DNA of 64,000 nucleotides from Paracyclopina nana (GCA_019096065.1 JAGUCH010000007.1:890501-954500), one strand, 5' to 3'; shown: positions 9,106 through 21,975, counted from the first letter of the stretch. The notes: a model not told the origin generated them from the sequence alone. Numbers and translations are program-made.

Positions 9106-10199
9106 CAAAAAGTATAACTTTTGAGCTTTTTAATTCAAAGATAATGTTATACAGCATTTTGGGATTGCCCCAACTCCTAGCAAATGTAATGCAACTGTGT
9201 TTGTTTTTCCATAGAGGGCATTTGAAAATTTGTCCCACAAAAACTCAAAATGCAGTGCTTTCAAAAAAGTGACTGAAGCATATTATTGAGAGTTGACAAA
9301 ATGCTTGCCCCTCTCAATTTTTTTGTTTCTCAATTAAAAAAAATATTGTTGGAGGGCGGGCCAAAGGCGGGCTGAAGACCTGCCCTCCACATCTCACTGT
9401 GACTTATGTTGCTCCCCTGTTTGAGACTGGAAACTACAAAAACCAATGACCCACCATGATTCCTTTGTATGTCTGATGCTTTTTTCTACAAGGATATATT
9501 AAGATGAGCAATATTCAGTTAGTGTAAGTGGAAGCGGGTGGAAGGCCCGCCCACTCTTATTATTTTTGGGAGGGAGGGCTCTCATAACTCAAACTGCAAT
9601 ACTATCAACAATCTTTGAAGCATATTATTGGGAGTGGGCAAAAGGCCCCCCTCCACATTTCACTGTGAATTGTGTTGCTCCACTGTTTGAAACAAGAAAC
9701 TGTACAAAAACAATGAGCCACCATGATTCCTTCATTTATGAGATGTTTCTAGTTTGATATTAAATACTTTAAGTAAAAACAAAATTCTAAGAAGAGCAAT
9801 ATGCAGGAAATACTCTTTGGAGCGGGCCAAAAACCCGCCCACTCTAATTATTTGTGTGAGGCTGGGCCCTCATAACTCAAACTGCAATACTATCAACAAA
9901 GTGATTGAAGAATATTATTGGGAGTGGGTAAAAGGCCTGCCACCTCTCCTCCTGTCTATCCAAGGAGCGTGTGTTATAACAATCAATCCAAGGAGGATCT
10001 GTCTTGTTGATCCAGGGACTGTACAAGTAATTGATCCAAGAACGATACATATGTGCAGTTTCAGCAAAATGTTGAGGGTAGGGCTTCGGCCCGACTTCAA
10101 AAAGAAGGACCCAGATCATGACCAACAAAACATTTCTGGAACATGGCCTACTTGTATGGCTGACCCAGACCATAGCATAACAGGGAGCAACTGCTATTC

Positions 10200-10760
10200 T
10201 AACATACTAAGTTGGGGCTAAATTGCGTAACCATAACTAGCTTGGGCTGACTTGGTTAAACACAAACTACTTAGGACTGACTTTGGTGAGCCAAGTCTTA
10301 TTAAGCTTCACCTTGTGCAGCCACTTAAGGAGTGACTTGAGTCACCATTTCTGGCTTTGGAAACCATAGCTGACTTGAGCAGCAATGGATTACTTGGATA
10401 ACCATGGCTGACTTAGATTTGCCTGGACCGAGCCAGGTCCAAGAACTGACTAATCTATTAGTTGGTCTTGGTCTTTCAGTTGGTCATAATCAGCATTTGT
10501 GATCAAAGACACTAGTCAGTCCATGTGGACAGTTGGGACTCCTACCCTTGGATCCACAATGGATCATCAGTGGATAGACTACGATAAATCAGCCTCTCAT
10601 GGACAAAACAAATCTTTCTTTGATCAACTACTTTAACAGATAATCCATGGATCAACAAGAGGGATCATCATTGGATCAACAGTCAGAACACACAGGCTAT
10701 AGATAGACCAGGACAGACATATGTTGGGTCAGACAAGAAATACCAACTCACATAAAAGAG
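10200..10760. repeat. Degenerate short repeats
   Basis: From 10205 to 10440 a loose repeat around 'TGACTTGG/GGACTGACTT' recurs; from 10440 to 10740 'TTGGATCAAC/GGATCATCA' phrases recur. Similar phrases occur near 62800-63010, so both are likely to be the variable body of the element described at 11810-12618. No gene. Confidence 0.5.
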
Positions 10761-11640
10761 TTGTTTCTGTGCTCACTAGAAATTCCGCCAAGTGGCCAAA
10801 TTCTCATTTCAAGACCAATTTTCAGCATCTCATTTTTGAATGCGTTCTTGGCTATCAAAAGTGTCCAAATATGTAGATATTGACAAATTAAGATAAAAAT
10901 TTGCCTTTTAAAAAATCAATTTTTCTTGGATAAAATCCATTTTTGGAGAAATAGTAGAACACCTTGGCCATTTTGAGGCAATCAAGATACTGTGACAAAA
11001 AAATAACAAAGACACCATTTCAGGATAATCAATTGAAATCGGGCCCAGAAATTTGTGGAATGAGGAGCTATGATTGCCTGTTTTTAGCAGAGGGCAATAA
11101 GAAAAAGGTGCCATGTCAAATTTGCCACTTTGTTGGAATGAGCATGAAAGCAGCATTTTCAACCACTATGCAACTGTACTTGAATCAACTGGACAAATCG
11201 TCCTTGAATCAACTATGAAAACATTCGTTTTTTGGATAGACAAACAGATCATTTTTGGATAGACAAAAGACAGATAGTACTTGCATCAACTCAACTAATC
11301 AGCCTTGGATTGACTGGGAAAACAAACTGTTCTAGCATCGACTGAAAAAATTCACTTTTCAAGCTTTTTTCAAACTCTCCACTATTTTACGTAAAGGAAG
11401 AAAATGGTGATGAAAGTCACCATATTTAACAAGCTTTTTCAATTTTCTAGCTTTTCAAAATTTGGTTCAAGGAATCTCAAGCTTTTTGCTGTTGTAGCTC
11501 AAGTTTTCAAGCCAAGCAGAAACCCATTCCATCAATAAGCATTAAATTACTGTCTCAAATCTACCTATACTTTTGCTTTAAGAGTCAAAATTCAGGAGCT
11601 GAGCACTTTCTTCAACCATGGTAGTCTCTTTTACCAGTCT
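10761..11640. other. Intergenic DNA, nothing recognised
   Basis: AT-rich sequence with only short chance ORFs and a few TTGGATAGACAA-type phrases. No gene, RNA or clear element. Confidence 0.5.
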
Positions 11641-11809
11641 ATCCAAGGATAGTCTGTTCTGCCAGTCTATCTAAGGACAGTATGTTTTTGTTAATCCAGT
11701 GACAGTTTGTTACTGCACTCTTACAATGTACAGGGTGCAGCGCCAAAAACGTAACCATGCAACAGTCAATGCGGACGGTTTATTTACTACTTCTGAGCAC
11801 CCCACTGTG

Positions 11810-12618
11810 TGCAGTTTTGGAGCCTCATGCTGTACACTACATTCTAGCTTTCAATCCAAGTATTATCCATTTTTTGGTGAAGGGACAATCAGTTATGTCA
11901 GGCTATACAGTCACAGTTCATTATGCTTGACCCAGGTCCTGCTAAGTCAAAGTAGTCGATCCAAGGACTATCCGTTTCGTTGATCCAAGGACTGTTTATC
12001 TTCAAAGTCAATCCAGGGACTATGAGTTATGTCTGTCAATCCAAGGGCAATCCATTGTAGTCTATCCAAGGACAGTATGTCATAGTAGATCCAAGCACGG
12101 CCCCTTGATAGTTGGTCCTGGTTCTAGCAAACAGTTGGTCCTGGTCTGAGTTTGTCTCAGTTGATCCGTGCATATAGGACACAGGTCTTAAATATATTAG
12201 CATATTTTAACCTGAGGGCAACTACTAGTTCAACTGAATATCAGAGAGTGGCAATCTTGGCTAGCTGAGATCAACACGAGCCCTCCAAAATTTGCAAAGG
12301 TCAAACTTTTTTACTTGGCAAGGTGGAGTGACAGATTTCCTAAAAATTGCGCCACCTATGACTTTGACCAGTTTCAACCTTTGCAATCTGCTCAGCAATG
12401 TGCATTGGATGATTGCCGCTCCCTCTTATAATAAAAATGAGCTAGCAACTACACATATTGTGACTCAGCTACATTTAAAAGTGAAGGTTGCTGAATGAAA
12501 AAGCTTTGAGATATGAAGCATGCTTTCCATTTTTTTTATTAAAATAAAGGGCTACTTTCAAATATTTCCGTAGGCCCGCCCTCCGCTGTCCATTTATGGA
12601 CGCCTTTACCTAGTTTTA
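11810..12618 (+). mobile_element. Helitron-like 3' end, copy 1
   Basis: About 800 bp match the reverse complement of 62371-63145 closely over the whole length. In this orientation the shared end is a hairpin GTCCATTTATGGAC (12587-12600), eight bases, then CTAG followed by T. A short hairpin before CTRR with insertion ahead of T is the known signature of Helitron 3' ends. Upstream, 11640-12110 carries degenerate CCAAGGACAGT repeats. The 5' terminus is not resolved and no Rep/helicase ORF is present, so this would be a non-autonomous element. Confidence 0.55.
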
Positions 12619-12621
12619 TTA

Positions 12622-13298
12622 ATTGCTTACATATATAAATAGATATTATCACCAAACAAACCCTTGGGACATAAGCTTTCAGAAAATATGTATAATTATT
12701 GGGTGTTGTAAGAAGTTAGGTGCTTTGCCAAGTCAATGTGTCTTGTTAGCTTGTTTGCTTCTAGCTCAAAAAGTTGCTAAAAAATATGCTAGTTTCAGTT
12801 AGTTTTTGGCACTAGTCTTGTCAAAACTAGGCTAAATAAAGGCAAAACTTTCACATCACAGTATACAGATACTAAGCTAAGTTTTTGAGTCAAATTGTCA
12901 GTTGCAGCAATAGATTTGAGGTATCTTGACTCTAAGTATGAGGCAAAGTCAAATTCTTGACTCATCTTGATTTCGTAAAAGCGAAAACTTGCGCTTCACG
13001 GAATACTTCTGCTAAACTGCTAAGAAAACAATTTGACTCAAATTTTGCGTTTTCTCATCAGTATGATGTGATGTGAAAGTTTTTGCTTTAGTAGCACTAT
13101 ATAATTCTTTCTGTTAGCCTACTTCTAGAAAAGTTACCTTCATAACGTAGCGATATTTACGCCGCAAGTTTGGTCCATTCTGACTTGAGATTTTTGCTAA
13201 TCCAATGCTATGTTGGGTATGAAAAAAAGTAGCTCAGTTCTCAAATTTCTCACTATTATATTAATTTTGTTTTGTCTTACCAACCATTTTAGGCTTGT
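12622..13298. other. Intergenic DNA, nothing recognised
   Basis: AT-rich, no ORF of note and no clear repeat. Confidence 0.5.
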
Positions 13299-13299
13299 T

Positions 13300-13620
13300 G
13301 TGCATGTTGCGCATTTTAGTAGGCACTAAAATGCGCAACAAACTTTGATTAAAAAATCTAAAAAAAGTCATACTATAAAATAAAAAATATTATAAACAGG
13401 TTTAGTCAGTGAAATATCAGATTTTTAAAGTTTTTAAATCCATTAATTTTATTTATTCCAGATGCAAAAGGATGCATAGAAGGTACAATTTCTAAAAAAA
13501 TAGTCATGATTATTGCGCATGTTGCGTATTTTAGTAGTTGCGCATGTTGCGTATTTTAGTAGTTTGTTGCGCATATTGCGTATATTGCGCATATTGCGCA
13601 TGTTGCGTATTTTAGTATAT
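13300..13620. repeat. Perfect hairpin and GTTGCGCATG array
   Basis: GTTGCGCATTTTAGT is followed after AGGC by its exact reverse complement (about 13308-13341), a 15-bp stem with a 4-nt loop. From 13512 to 13620 the related unit GCGCATGTTGCGTATTTTAGT repeats with variation. The shared core suggests that the array grew from the hairpin sequence. Confidence 0.7.
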
Positions 13621-14159
13621 CCCTTGTAAACAAACTCGTTAAAATCTTTGATTATGGCGCAAAGCAAGTGAAATCAATCAAGTGAGTTATCAATCTTGGC
13701 CATTTCAAAAAATTCTCTGGGTGGAAGAATTTTTTTGAAATTCCTTCCCTGGTTTTTCAATCAGAATTGTGGCCACAGGCAGTGAATAGGCCACTGTGCT
13801 GCTGTAAAACTTGCTGTAGGAATGGGCTGTAAAACATCAAAGTCCCCATAGAGTCCTTACAAAGGAATGCTGAGCATGGATTTTCACTTGAACAATTTCA
13901 GTTTGTTTTGCAGTTGTATAGCACCTTGGTTTAAAAGCAAGCAGAGGATGCTTATCAAGATATTGCTTGACCCAATGCAAGCTTTGCACATAAATCTTGA
14001 GATAGCCAGTGACTCCTGCCCTGCTGATCATGTACTGATTTTGAAACCATTTCCGAGCGTGTGCCATCACATGTATTGTCATCATTTTGCCATATGGCCA
14101 CTGTGCACAGCTTGTTACAGTCTGACCCTTCAATTTAGGCACTTGGCAAATTAATTCTG

Positions 14160-14262
14160 ATATTTCATTATTTTTTAAAAGCACCATTTTTATAATCACT
14201 ATTTTTGAAATAACTATTTTTGAAATCACTATTTTCAAAATCACTATTTTTAAAAATTATAG
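14160..14262. repeat. Short tandem repeat ATCACTATTTTTGAAA
   Basis: A roughly 17-bp unit repeats about five times with small changes. Confidence 0.7.
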
Positions 14263-15533
14263 ATTAACTTTATAAAGCTGTTGTGCCTAAAAAGTTGAAT
14301 AATTGTTTCTCGCTAGAAAATTGACCCTTCAATTGAGACACTTGAGATAATGATTTTGAAACTTCATAAACAGCACTAATTTTCCAGAATCTTTACAGTT
14401 CCACAAAAAATAAACTTAATTAATTTTTTGTGCTTAAAAAGTTGAATAAATGTTTCTTGCATGAAAGCTAATAATTAGTTATGGTCATTTAAAAAATTCC
14501 AATAGCTGTACATTTTTAAAAACCTATTTTTTAAAGGCTCTTTTTTTGCATGCCTCTAAAAAGCTCTCAAATATAGCAATTTTTGCTTACCATATTGCAG
14601 TGTGAAAATGGCTCAACATTCTGAGTTAGTTTACGTAACTGCAGAAATCAAGGGGTCAGCCTGTATAAGCGGTGTCATTTTTTGGGGCCACATTTCGGCC
14701 TTGAGAGCAATTTTGAATTTTCCTCAGGGCGAAATAAAAAAGCCAGTAGTAGGTGAACTGGGCCTGACATGAGTTAGCAGAGGCAAGAAATCATCTCTTG
14801 TGCTTGGCTACCCCAGACTGCAAAACTGCTCATTTTTCATCCTCTGCAGCTGAAGTTGGGCGAAAAAACAGCCATGATTATAGAGATTAACTTTTTGCAC
14901 TGGCTCACAAGGCTGATGTCTTACTTTGCCTATTCTTGGTGGGGATCAAGATGATGACACATTTTCCATGCATATCAATGCGTGAAATTGACCGATTACC
15001 CTGAAAAAATGACTGACATTTCCCAAGTCCATGATGATGCATGCATGTGACAATCTAAATCACGACTTTGCAATGAGGCCATCATTTTAATGTGGTGTTC
15101 ATCTGTATTTAAAACATATTTACCTGTGCTTTTTTTTACTTTTCAGCTAGAATACTCTTTTATTTTAAATTTCACAGACTTAATTATTTTGGAGTAAATA
15201 AATTAATTAAAAAAATCATCAAAAACTGAATAATTTAAAAAATGCATATTTTCAAAAACCGAATCCTGAAAAACTGAATAATTTCATGTACAGAAACTGA
15301 ATGATTTCATGTATATAAAATGAAAATAAAAAGGGAATGTTATTTTAGGTTATGTCATGAGATAACAGTGATTTTGCTAAATAGCTGCTGTGTTTTCTTA
15401 GATTTTGAGCATGGCAAAAAAAGGCTTTGTATTTTAGCACAATAAGACCTCACGACCTCTTTTCACTGACGACGGACAGAACAATGGTATCTTATAATAT
15501 AATGTGCCTGCATGCGGAGTTACCTCTTCTATA
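14263..15533. other. Intergenic DNA, no gene seen
   Basis: AT-rich. It contains a copy of the dispersed TAATGTG.TGTTCATCT motif at 15088-15104 and loose AAACTGAATAATTT repeats at about 15225-15310. Confidence 0.5.
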
Positions 15534-16082
15534 CAGGGTGTCCCAAAAATAATGATGATCTTTTGTGCGGTAACTTTGATTGGAGCCATAAATTCCATTA
15601 AGGGCGAAACAGTAGCTTTCTTTTTATGGCCTCATTGGAATTGGCTCAACTTGTCTGCGGCGCCATTTATGTGAAATCACAGGTCAGCACAAAGCTACAA
15701 TATTAGCTGCTGCATAAATTGTTTATGGCAAATAAAACAATTTATCTGCCATTAGTTGTGAAAAAACCAAATGAATGCAGGATCTCCAGTATATAGAAAA
15801 ACTATAAGTTCAAGGCAAGATAATCTGGCTCCAGAGCTGCAGCTGCAATAAAATACAAATCCACTCAAAAAACGCCCAAAAATTCATTTTTTCAAAATTG
15901 AGTGAAATTTCGATTTTTCTAGCAAAAAGCACCTTGCTTGGCTAATTTTCGGCTGGAGTTCGACCATATCATGCATGTGATGGGGCAATTTCTTCCGTTA
16001 ATGCATTGCAGCCAAGAGGATGTGTGTGCATGACAAAAAAGCAGAGTTTCACTTGGGTCATAAAAGTTGATGATCCACCCTG
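15534..16082. mobile_element. Candidate TA-flanked MITE with CAGGGTG ends
   Basis: CAGGGTG at 15534-15540 and CACCCTG at 16076-16082 are each flanked by TA, and GATGATC follows the inverted ends on both sides. The 549-bp size, TA duplication and short inverted ends fit a Tc1/mariner-type non-autonomous element. The inverted ends are short, so chance is not excluded. Confidence 0.45.
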
Positions 16083-17166
16083 TAGAATGTTTTAGGGTCA
16101 CGATGTCTTCTGCTGTCAAACTCTCAACTCTTCTGCTATAGCATCAGGTATGAAAATCAATGCACTTTGAAGTCAACTGTTTTCCTAGGCTGAAGTTGCC
16201 TTCACATGAGAAATGGGCCTTGAGATTGATCAAGACAGCAGCAGCAGAAGCAACTGAGATCAATGCTCAAAATCAAGATAGAGCCCCATGGTATTGTCCA
16301 ACATTCCAAGTATAGCCGAGCACACTGGGGAATTCTGCCAGAAAATAATTTACATATTCTGCAGTCTTTTTCCAATTTTGAAATTGAATTCTGGGAAAAT
16401 ATGATTTAATAATTTATTAAGTTTATGCTTTGGATTAATTTTGCACAGTGTGGAAGGATGACACAAATGTTTCTTTTTTTCTCTTCTTGCTCTTCATTAA
16501 GATCACTATTGTATGGTTGTGTGGGCACAGTGGGTCATTTTGCAATATACATGCAAATTTCCAGAATCTAATTTGTGTGATGAATGAATTTCCTCTTGGG
16601 CATTAATATAATAACAATTTTGACCTGTGGGGCAACAAAGGCTGCACACAATGTGGCCCATTGTGCAATTATGTGGACCAACTGAGAAGGTAGCTGTGAG
16701 TATGAACAAAAAAAACTACATTTGATCTCAGCTGGAGTTTGGGCCCCAAGTTTTTTTTTAAAAAGTTCTTAATTTGAACTTTTTCTGCCTTAAAGTAAAT
16801 TTAAAATGTGAAAAAAACACCTTGGTAATAATTAAATTTCAGTTTCTAGCTCTGAAACCAAAATTGAAAGCTTTAAGTCTCAAATGAGTTTTTTGACTTG
16901 TTATGTGAAAAAAAAAATAATTATGATTTCACACCAAAAAGCTGAGTAACTTGCTTTAAATAATTTTTGAAAAGTTTTTTGGTTAAAAAAATATTCTTCT
17001 TTTCCTGGAAGAATGGAAGAACTTTGCTGGTTTTTGTTTACTTTTGCTAAGCTGCTCAATTTGCCATACAGGAAAATAATGATATTGTCATCAGGCTGAA
17101 CAAAAGGCTGGTAGTCACAAAAAAGGGAGGGGCAAGAAAATGGCTAGCTGAGCCGCCATAAAGGTA
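16083..17166. other. Intergenic DNA, nothing recognised
   Basis: AT-rich; no convincing ORF, RNA gene or repeat. Confidence 0.5.
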
Positions 17167-18393
17167 CCCAACCAGAAATTTTCGCAATTTTTGACTTACT
17201 TTTGGGTCACTTTTGTTGTTGCTCAAAGTATCCACAATTTGTCAAATTTGTGTCAAATACCCGTGACGAAATAGCACCTTTTTGTTGAACTCAGTTTAGT
17301 CAGCGATCAAAGTGGAGTCTCACAAAACCAGCATAAAAATTACACTTAAAACATCAACAAAATTGTACTCAAAAACCTAACAAATCAGTCATTATGTTAC
17401 ACCTACATATGTACTGATTGAGTCATAAAAACTGGGTAAGCGCTATGGCCAATTTGGCCTCAACCAGAAATTTTTGAAAATTTTGAAGAACTTCTGTGCG
17501 ACTTTTTGGTAACACAGAAATCCCCCAATTTTGGCATTATCCATTAGGAAAAAGGTGCTAGGAATGAGAGTATCATTCAAAAATATTTAGATATTTGGCC
17601 AATAGATGGCTGACTTTGCAAGTCTATCTCACATCAGACAAGATGTGCTATTGTCCTTTTAGATGGGACTTGTGAGAGAGATATTATTTTTATCATACTT
17701 ACTTCTCTAACTTACTGGCTTCTTGATTTGTTTTAAATATTTCATATTTCCATAATAATATTGAAAATAAAATTATTTTTACTTCAATACTAATTTAGTT
17801 TGGACCAAAAGCTATTAGCAATATTTTTGAAACTCTCAATGCTTTGCAAAGTTGTAATTATAATTACTTTTAAATAAAATAGGTTTGATAGCAGAGCCAT
17901 CTCTTAATAATTTGCTAAGCTAGAATTATAAATTCTTGAATTTTTCCTAAAGGTTAAGCAGGGCTTTTGTGACTTACATAAGAGTGACTCAAAGTGGGTA
18001 ATTTGAGGCTGAAATCCATGACGAAAAGCATTTTTTGTGGAACTCAACTTCCAATTGAAAAAAAGTGTTGTGTTCAATTTGTGTGACTCAGAATTGGCTC
18101 AACCTTGAGTGACACAAGAGTATGCTTAATTTGTGTGACACAAACATCAAAAAGCTCTGTTTTCAACGAAATTGTGTTCAGTTTGTGGAACATAAATGTT
18201 AAACATGTTTGTGTCAAACAAACTTGTGTAAGGTTAGGTATAACTAAACTTCAACATATCTGTGGAATAAACAATATCTGCTGAGTTCAACAAAATTGTG
18301 CTCAATTTGTGATACACAAAAAACAAACAAATCGGACACATGAAAATTGTGGCCGTTTTGGTTCGAAGTTCTCGAATGAAATTTCTGGTTGGG
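17167..18393. mobile_element. TA-flanked TIR element, 1.23 kb
   Basis: CCCAACCAGAAATTT at 17167 is the exact reverse complement of AAATTTCTGGTTGGG ending at 18393, and both ends are flanked by TA. A partial internal copy (CAACCAGAAATTTTTG) is at 17460. The body holds degenerate repeats of TTGTGTGACACAA type (about 18060-18320). There is no transposase ORF, so this is a non-autonomous, probably Tc1/mariner-like element. Confidence 0.7.
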
Positions 18394-18814
18394 TAGTTTG
18401 TAGTAGTATTACCACTGTCTTCAAGACCATTGTATTCACAAAGAAGCAATGAAGAAAACTTTAAGTCAAGCTTGCACGCAAATCACATTAACATTCCTCA
18501 AGTGCTCTATGCACCGAGCTTGGTATTTCACTGGCTGCTCCTATAAAAGGATCACGTAGCAGCAGCAGTGGTACAACTTGGATTTCCCATTCAGGATATC
18601 AACTACCGACTTTTTACGAGGGCACAAAGTATTGAGTAAAAAGCCGGCCACTCCTAATGGTCTCCTTCCTTATTCTCAGCTTTTCGTCTAGCTCAGCGTG
18701 ATGTAGTGAGTACTTGAATGAAGTTAGCTCTTCTCCATTCATGAACAGCATTTCAGTGAATTTTCCTTATTCTCAGCAGTGTTCAGCACTTACTGAGGGC
18801 AACGTCAGCTGTAG

Positions 18815-19862
18815 ATTCTCAGCTTGAACGAGTAGATTCTTGGTTTAAACTGAGCTCATTATTGGCTTGAACTGAGCAGATTCTTGGCTTTAACTGACAA
18901 GAAACTCTTAACTAACTGAATAGATTCTCAGCTTGAACTGAGTAGATTCTAAGTTTGAACTGAGTAGATTCTCAGCTTGGTATGATAACATTCTTAGCTT
19001 TATCTGAGTGCATTCTCAGCTTGGACTGAGTAGATGCTCTTATGTACTTGAGTAGATTTTCAGCTGAAACTGAATAGATTTTCTTCTTTAACTGAGTCAT
19101 TCTCAGCTTGTAAGCTGACAATTTAAAAAATGAGTAGATGATTCTCAGCTTGAATTAAGTAGATTTTCTTCTTTGCTTGACTAATTTCTCTTCTTAAACT
19201 GAGTGGATATTCAGCTTGAACTGCTTCATTCTCAGCTTGAACTGCTTCATTCACAGCTTGAACTGCTTCATTCTCAGCATGAACTGAGTCAATCTCAGCT
19301 TAAACTGAGTAGATTCTTAGCTTGAACTGAGTAGATTTTCTTCTTAAACTGATGTGATTCTCTTCTTTAACTGACTAGATTCTCTTCTTTAACTGAGTGG
19401 ATTATCAGCTTGAACTGAGTCATTCTCAGCTTAAACTGAGTAGATTCTATTTTAAACTGATTAGATTATCTTCTTTAACTGAGCAGGTTCTCTTCTTAAA
19501 CTGAGAAGATTATCAGCTTGAGCTGAACCATTCTCAGCTTAAACTGACTACATTATCAGCTTGAACTATGTAATCTCTCTTCCTTAGCTTAGTTGATTTT
19601 CAGCTTGAACTGAGTAGATTCTGTGCTGAAACTGCAAAGATTCTCATTTTTAGCTTAGTACATTCTCTGCATAAAATAAGTAAACATCTTTTACTGATCA
19701 AATCATCTGCGCAAGCTGAGTAAAATTTCAGCTTGAACTGAGTAAAACTACAGCTTGAACTGAGTAAACCATCAGCCTGAACTGGGTAAAAGATCAGCTT
19801 GAACTGGGTAAAACATCAGCTTGAACTGAGTAGATGATCAACTTAAACTCAGTAGATTCAGC
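18815..19862. repeat. Degenerate minisatellite, unit about TTCTCAGCTTGAACTGAGTAGA
   Basis: Over about 1 kb a 20-25-bp unit recurs some forty times with substitutions and small indels. Most units contain CTCAGCTTGAACTGAG, itself a CTCAG/CTGAG dyad around a 6-base centre. No reading frame is conserved. Confidence 0.85.
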
Positions 19863-21354
19863 TCAATTTATTTTAATTGGCTTACACAGTTATGCATCAT
19901 TTGTTTTGCTAAGAATCAGGGTTGCTCTAATGCCATTGCATTTATCACTCACTTCTTGGTTCTGTAACAATTGCTGTATGTAATCATGCCCAATTCAGCA
20001 ATTCCTTGTTATCTGAATATTCAATTACCCCTCAGCTCTCTTTCAACTGCTTATTTATGTTTCTCAGAGCCAAGATCTTATGGCTAGCTATAAATCATAG
20101 AAGAATAAAACTACATCTTTTGAGGTAGCTCATAAAAAACCAGTTAGCATACACTGCAATACGCTTTTCGTGGTACTTTTCATCTGATATTGTTCGTAAT
20201 CGTTAGGATCTTTGGCTGCTTATAACATCCATCCATATTTCACTTCTTGGCTGTTTTTTCTATGCTTTTTTGCAGTGTTTGGCACTTGGCTCGTGATCCA
20301 TTTGCCTCTAGTTTGAAATTGCAACTTGTCCACCTGAGTCAAATTTCAGCATGTCATCATGATCAGTTTCATGGCTCTAATGTGATGTTCATCTGCTGGT
20401 ACTTTCCATTATCTGAGTTTTGTCTACATTATAATTTAGGCAACTTGGCATAATTTTAAGGACTAGCTTTTTTATTCAAATCCATGGGACTTGAAAGCCT
20501 TTTCAAAACTGAAAATAATATTTGCAGTGCAATTACTGTTTTACAGCCTAACTGTTCACATGATCAGCTCATTGCAAGAGCTGTTTATTCAGTGCATTTT
20601 TTTCAGTGGACACGATTTGAAGTCCTTGTGAAAATAGCATTGTCTCAAATCAATGAGAATGAGAAATGTCAAGTCACCTTGATTGGAAAGTCACACAAAA
20701 AAATCGTGACAAATCTCAAGTTGTTGTTAAAAAAAAGAATCCAAGATTTCTTTACAGTTGACCGACTCTACAATTTCTGCAGAGCTGTCATCAGGTAACG
20801 TTTGAAAAAAGAGCCAAATTAGGCGATTTTTACTAGTGTTTGGTGACTTTGAAGTCTTCTAGAGCTGAACACTGTTTGCCAGCAACAAAAGTGGCTCAGT
20901 TTAACCAACCCTAGTTTAAAAGCATGTAAACTGAGATTTGCCAGACATGTCAAGAGTGTTGAGGTAAAATAGTGCAAATATCATATGACCACCCCAAGAA
21001 AGAAAAGTGTCCAATTTGCAAGGTGCTCCCTAAAAATGCCAACTATTTAGGCCAAAAAGTGTGTGGTGTGTGAAAAAGGGGTTGGATTCTTATCTAGTCT
21101 GATTCTAGGGCTAAAAAATTATTGTTATTAAGTATTTTAGTAGTAAAAAATCTGCCATTCAAGATTTTGCTGGCCTTGATGTGACTTTTCCATTGCATAA
21201 TCATTTATTACCCAGCTGCTCATCGATAATGACTTGTTTGATCAACTACTGCATGGAAATTGCCTAGAAAGTTCATTCATGAAAAAATCTAAAGAATTAA
21301 GTCTTGACTTAGCGTGTACTCTTTATGTCGATGAATTGTTTATGAAACAATGTG
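19863..21354. other. Intergenic DNA, no recognised gene
   Basis: A plus-strand ORF of 104 codons (20484-20798) has no recognisable domain, and nothing in its codon pattern marks it as coding. A copy of the dispersed GTTCATCT motif lies at 20378-20394. Confidence 0.5.
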
Positions 21355-21975
21355 CATCAATTTGAACAAAGCTGATTACAGCCTAGCATCTAATCAGTTC
21401 CAGTCAGAAGCATGAAGAAAAGTTGTAAATGGGCATCATGGTTGAACTTCTTGGTGATCTCAGCCTTAATCTTCTCCCATTTTCCTCATGCGGGTCTTTT
21501 GTGCTCTATGGTTGAACAGTAAGCAATTCAAATCATTTAACCGATACTTTTTACAGCGTACTTAAGGAAAAGCAAGTGACACCGCATAGTTTAGTGGGTG
21601 ACAGAGTTAAAAAAGAGGGGATGACTTGACTGACTTGACATGAGCGCTTATGTCAATCAGCTGAGCCAAATTTGCCCATTTTTTCTCTCCAAGGAAGGAA
21701 CTTGGGTCAAGGCACAGCTAGCACATAATATGTCCATTTAAAAGTCATGTCTCAACATCTTTTATGCATCTTTTGTGCGCTATCTCTTGGGGTCATCATA
21801 GCTTAGAGCTCAACCATAGAGCACAAAAGACTCACGTGAGCAAAGTGGGAGAAGATTGAGGCGGTGATAAGAAAGAAATTCAACCATGATGCCCATTTAC
21901 AACTTTTCTTCATGCTACATATTGGAAATGATCATCTACTAGGCTGTAATCAGCTTTGTCTACATTGAGCCTGAT
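21355..21975. repeat. Inverted repeat pair, arms about 175 bp
   Basis: 21355-21535 matches the reverse complement of about 21805-21975. Shared landmarks include CATGAAGAAAAGTTG, GGGCATCATGGTTGAA and TCTTTTGTGCTCTATGG. Arms look close to 85-90% identical, with a spacer of about 270 bp. This could be a foldback element; no ORF. Confidence 0.75.

Larger units (their letters stand above)
8860..9965 (+). repeat. Dispersed GC-hairpin repeat family, about four units
   Basis: Each unit couples a GGGCGGGCC-type hairpin to a similar AT-rich flank. The phrase CTCCACATTTC.CTGTGA with 'TTGCTCC.CTGTTTGA' recurs near 8895, 9385 and 9652, and 'CTCATAACTCAAACTGCAAT' recurs at 9581 and 9870. The spacing is about 170-480 bp. 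This is probably debris of one mobile-element family. No coding potential. Confidence 0.65.

Noticed and set aside
20484..20798. 104-codon ORF as a gene
   Set aside because: No recognisable domain, no signal peptide, no neighbouring exons; length is within chance for this composition.
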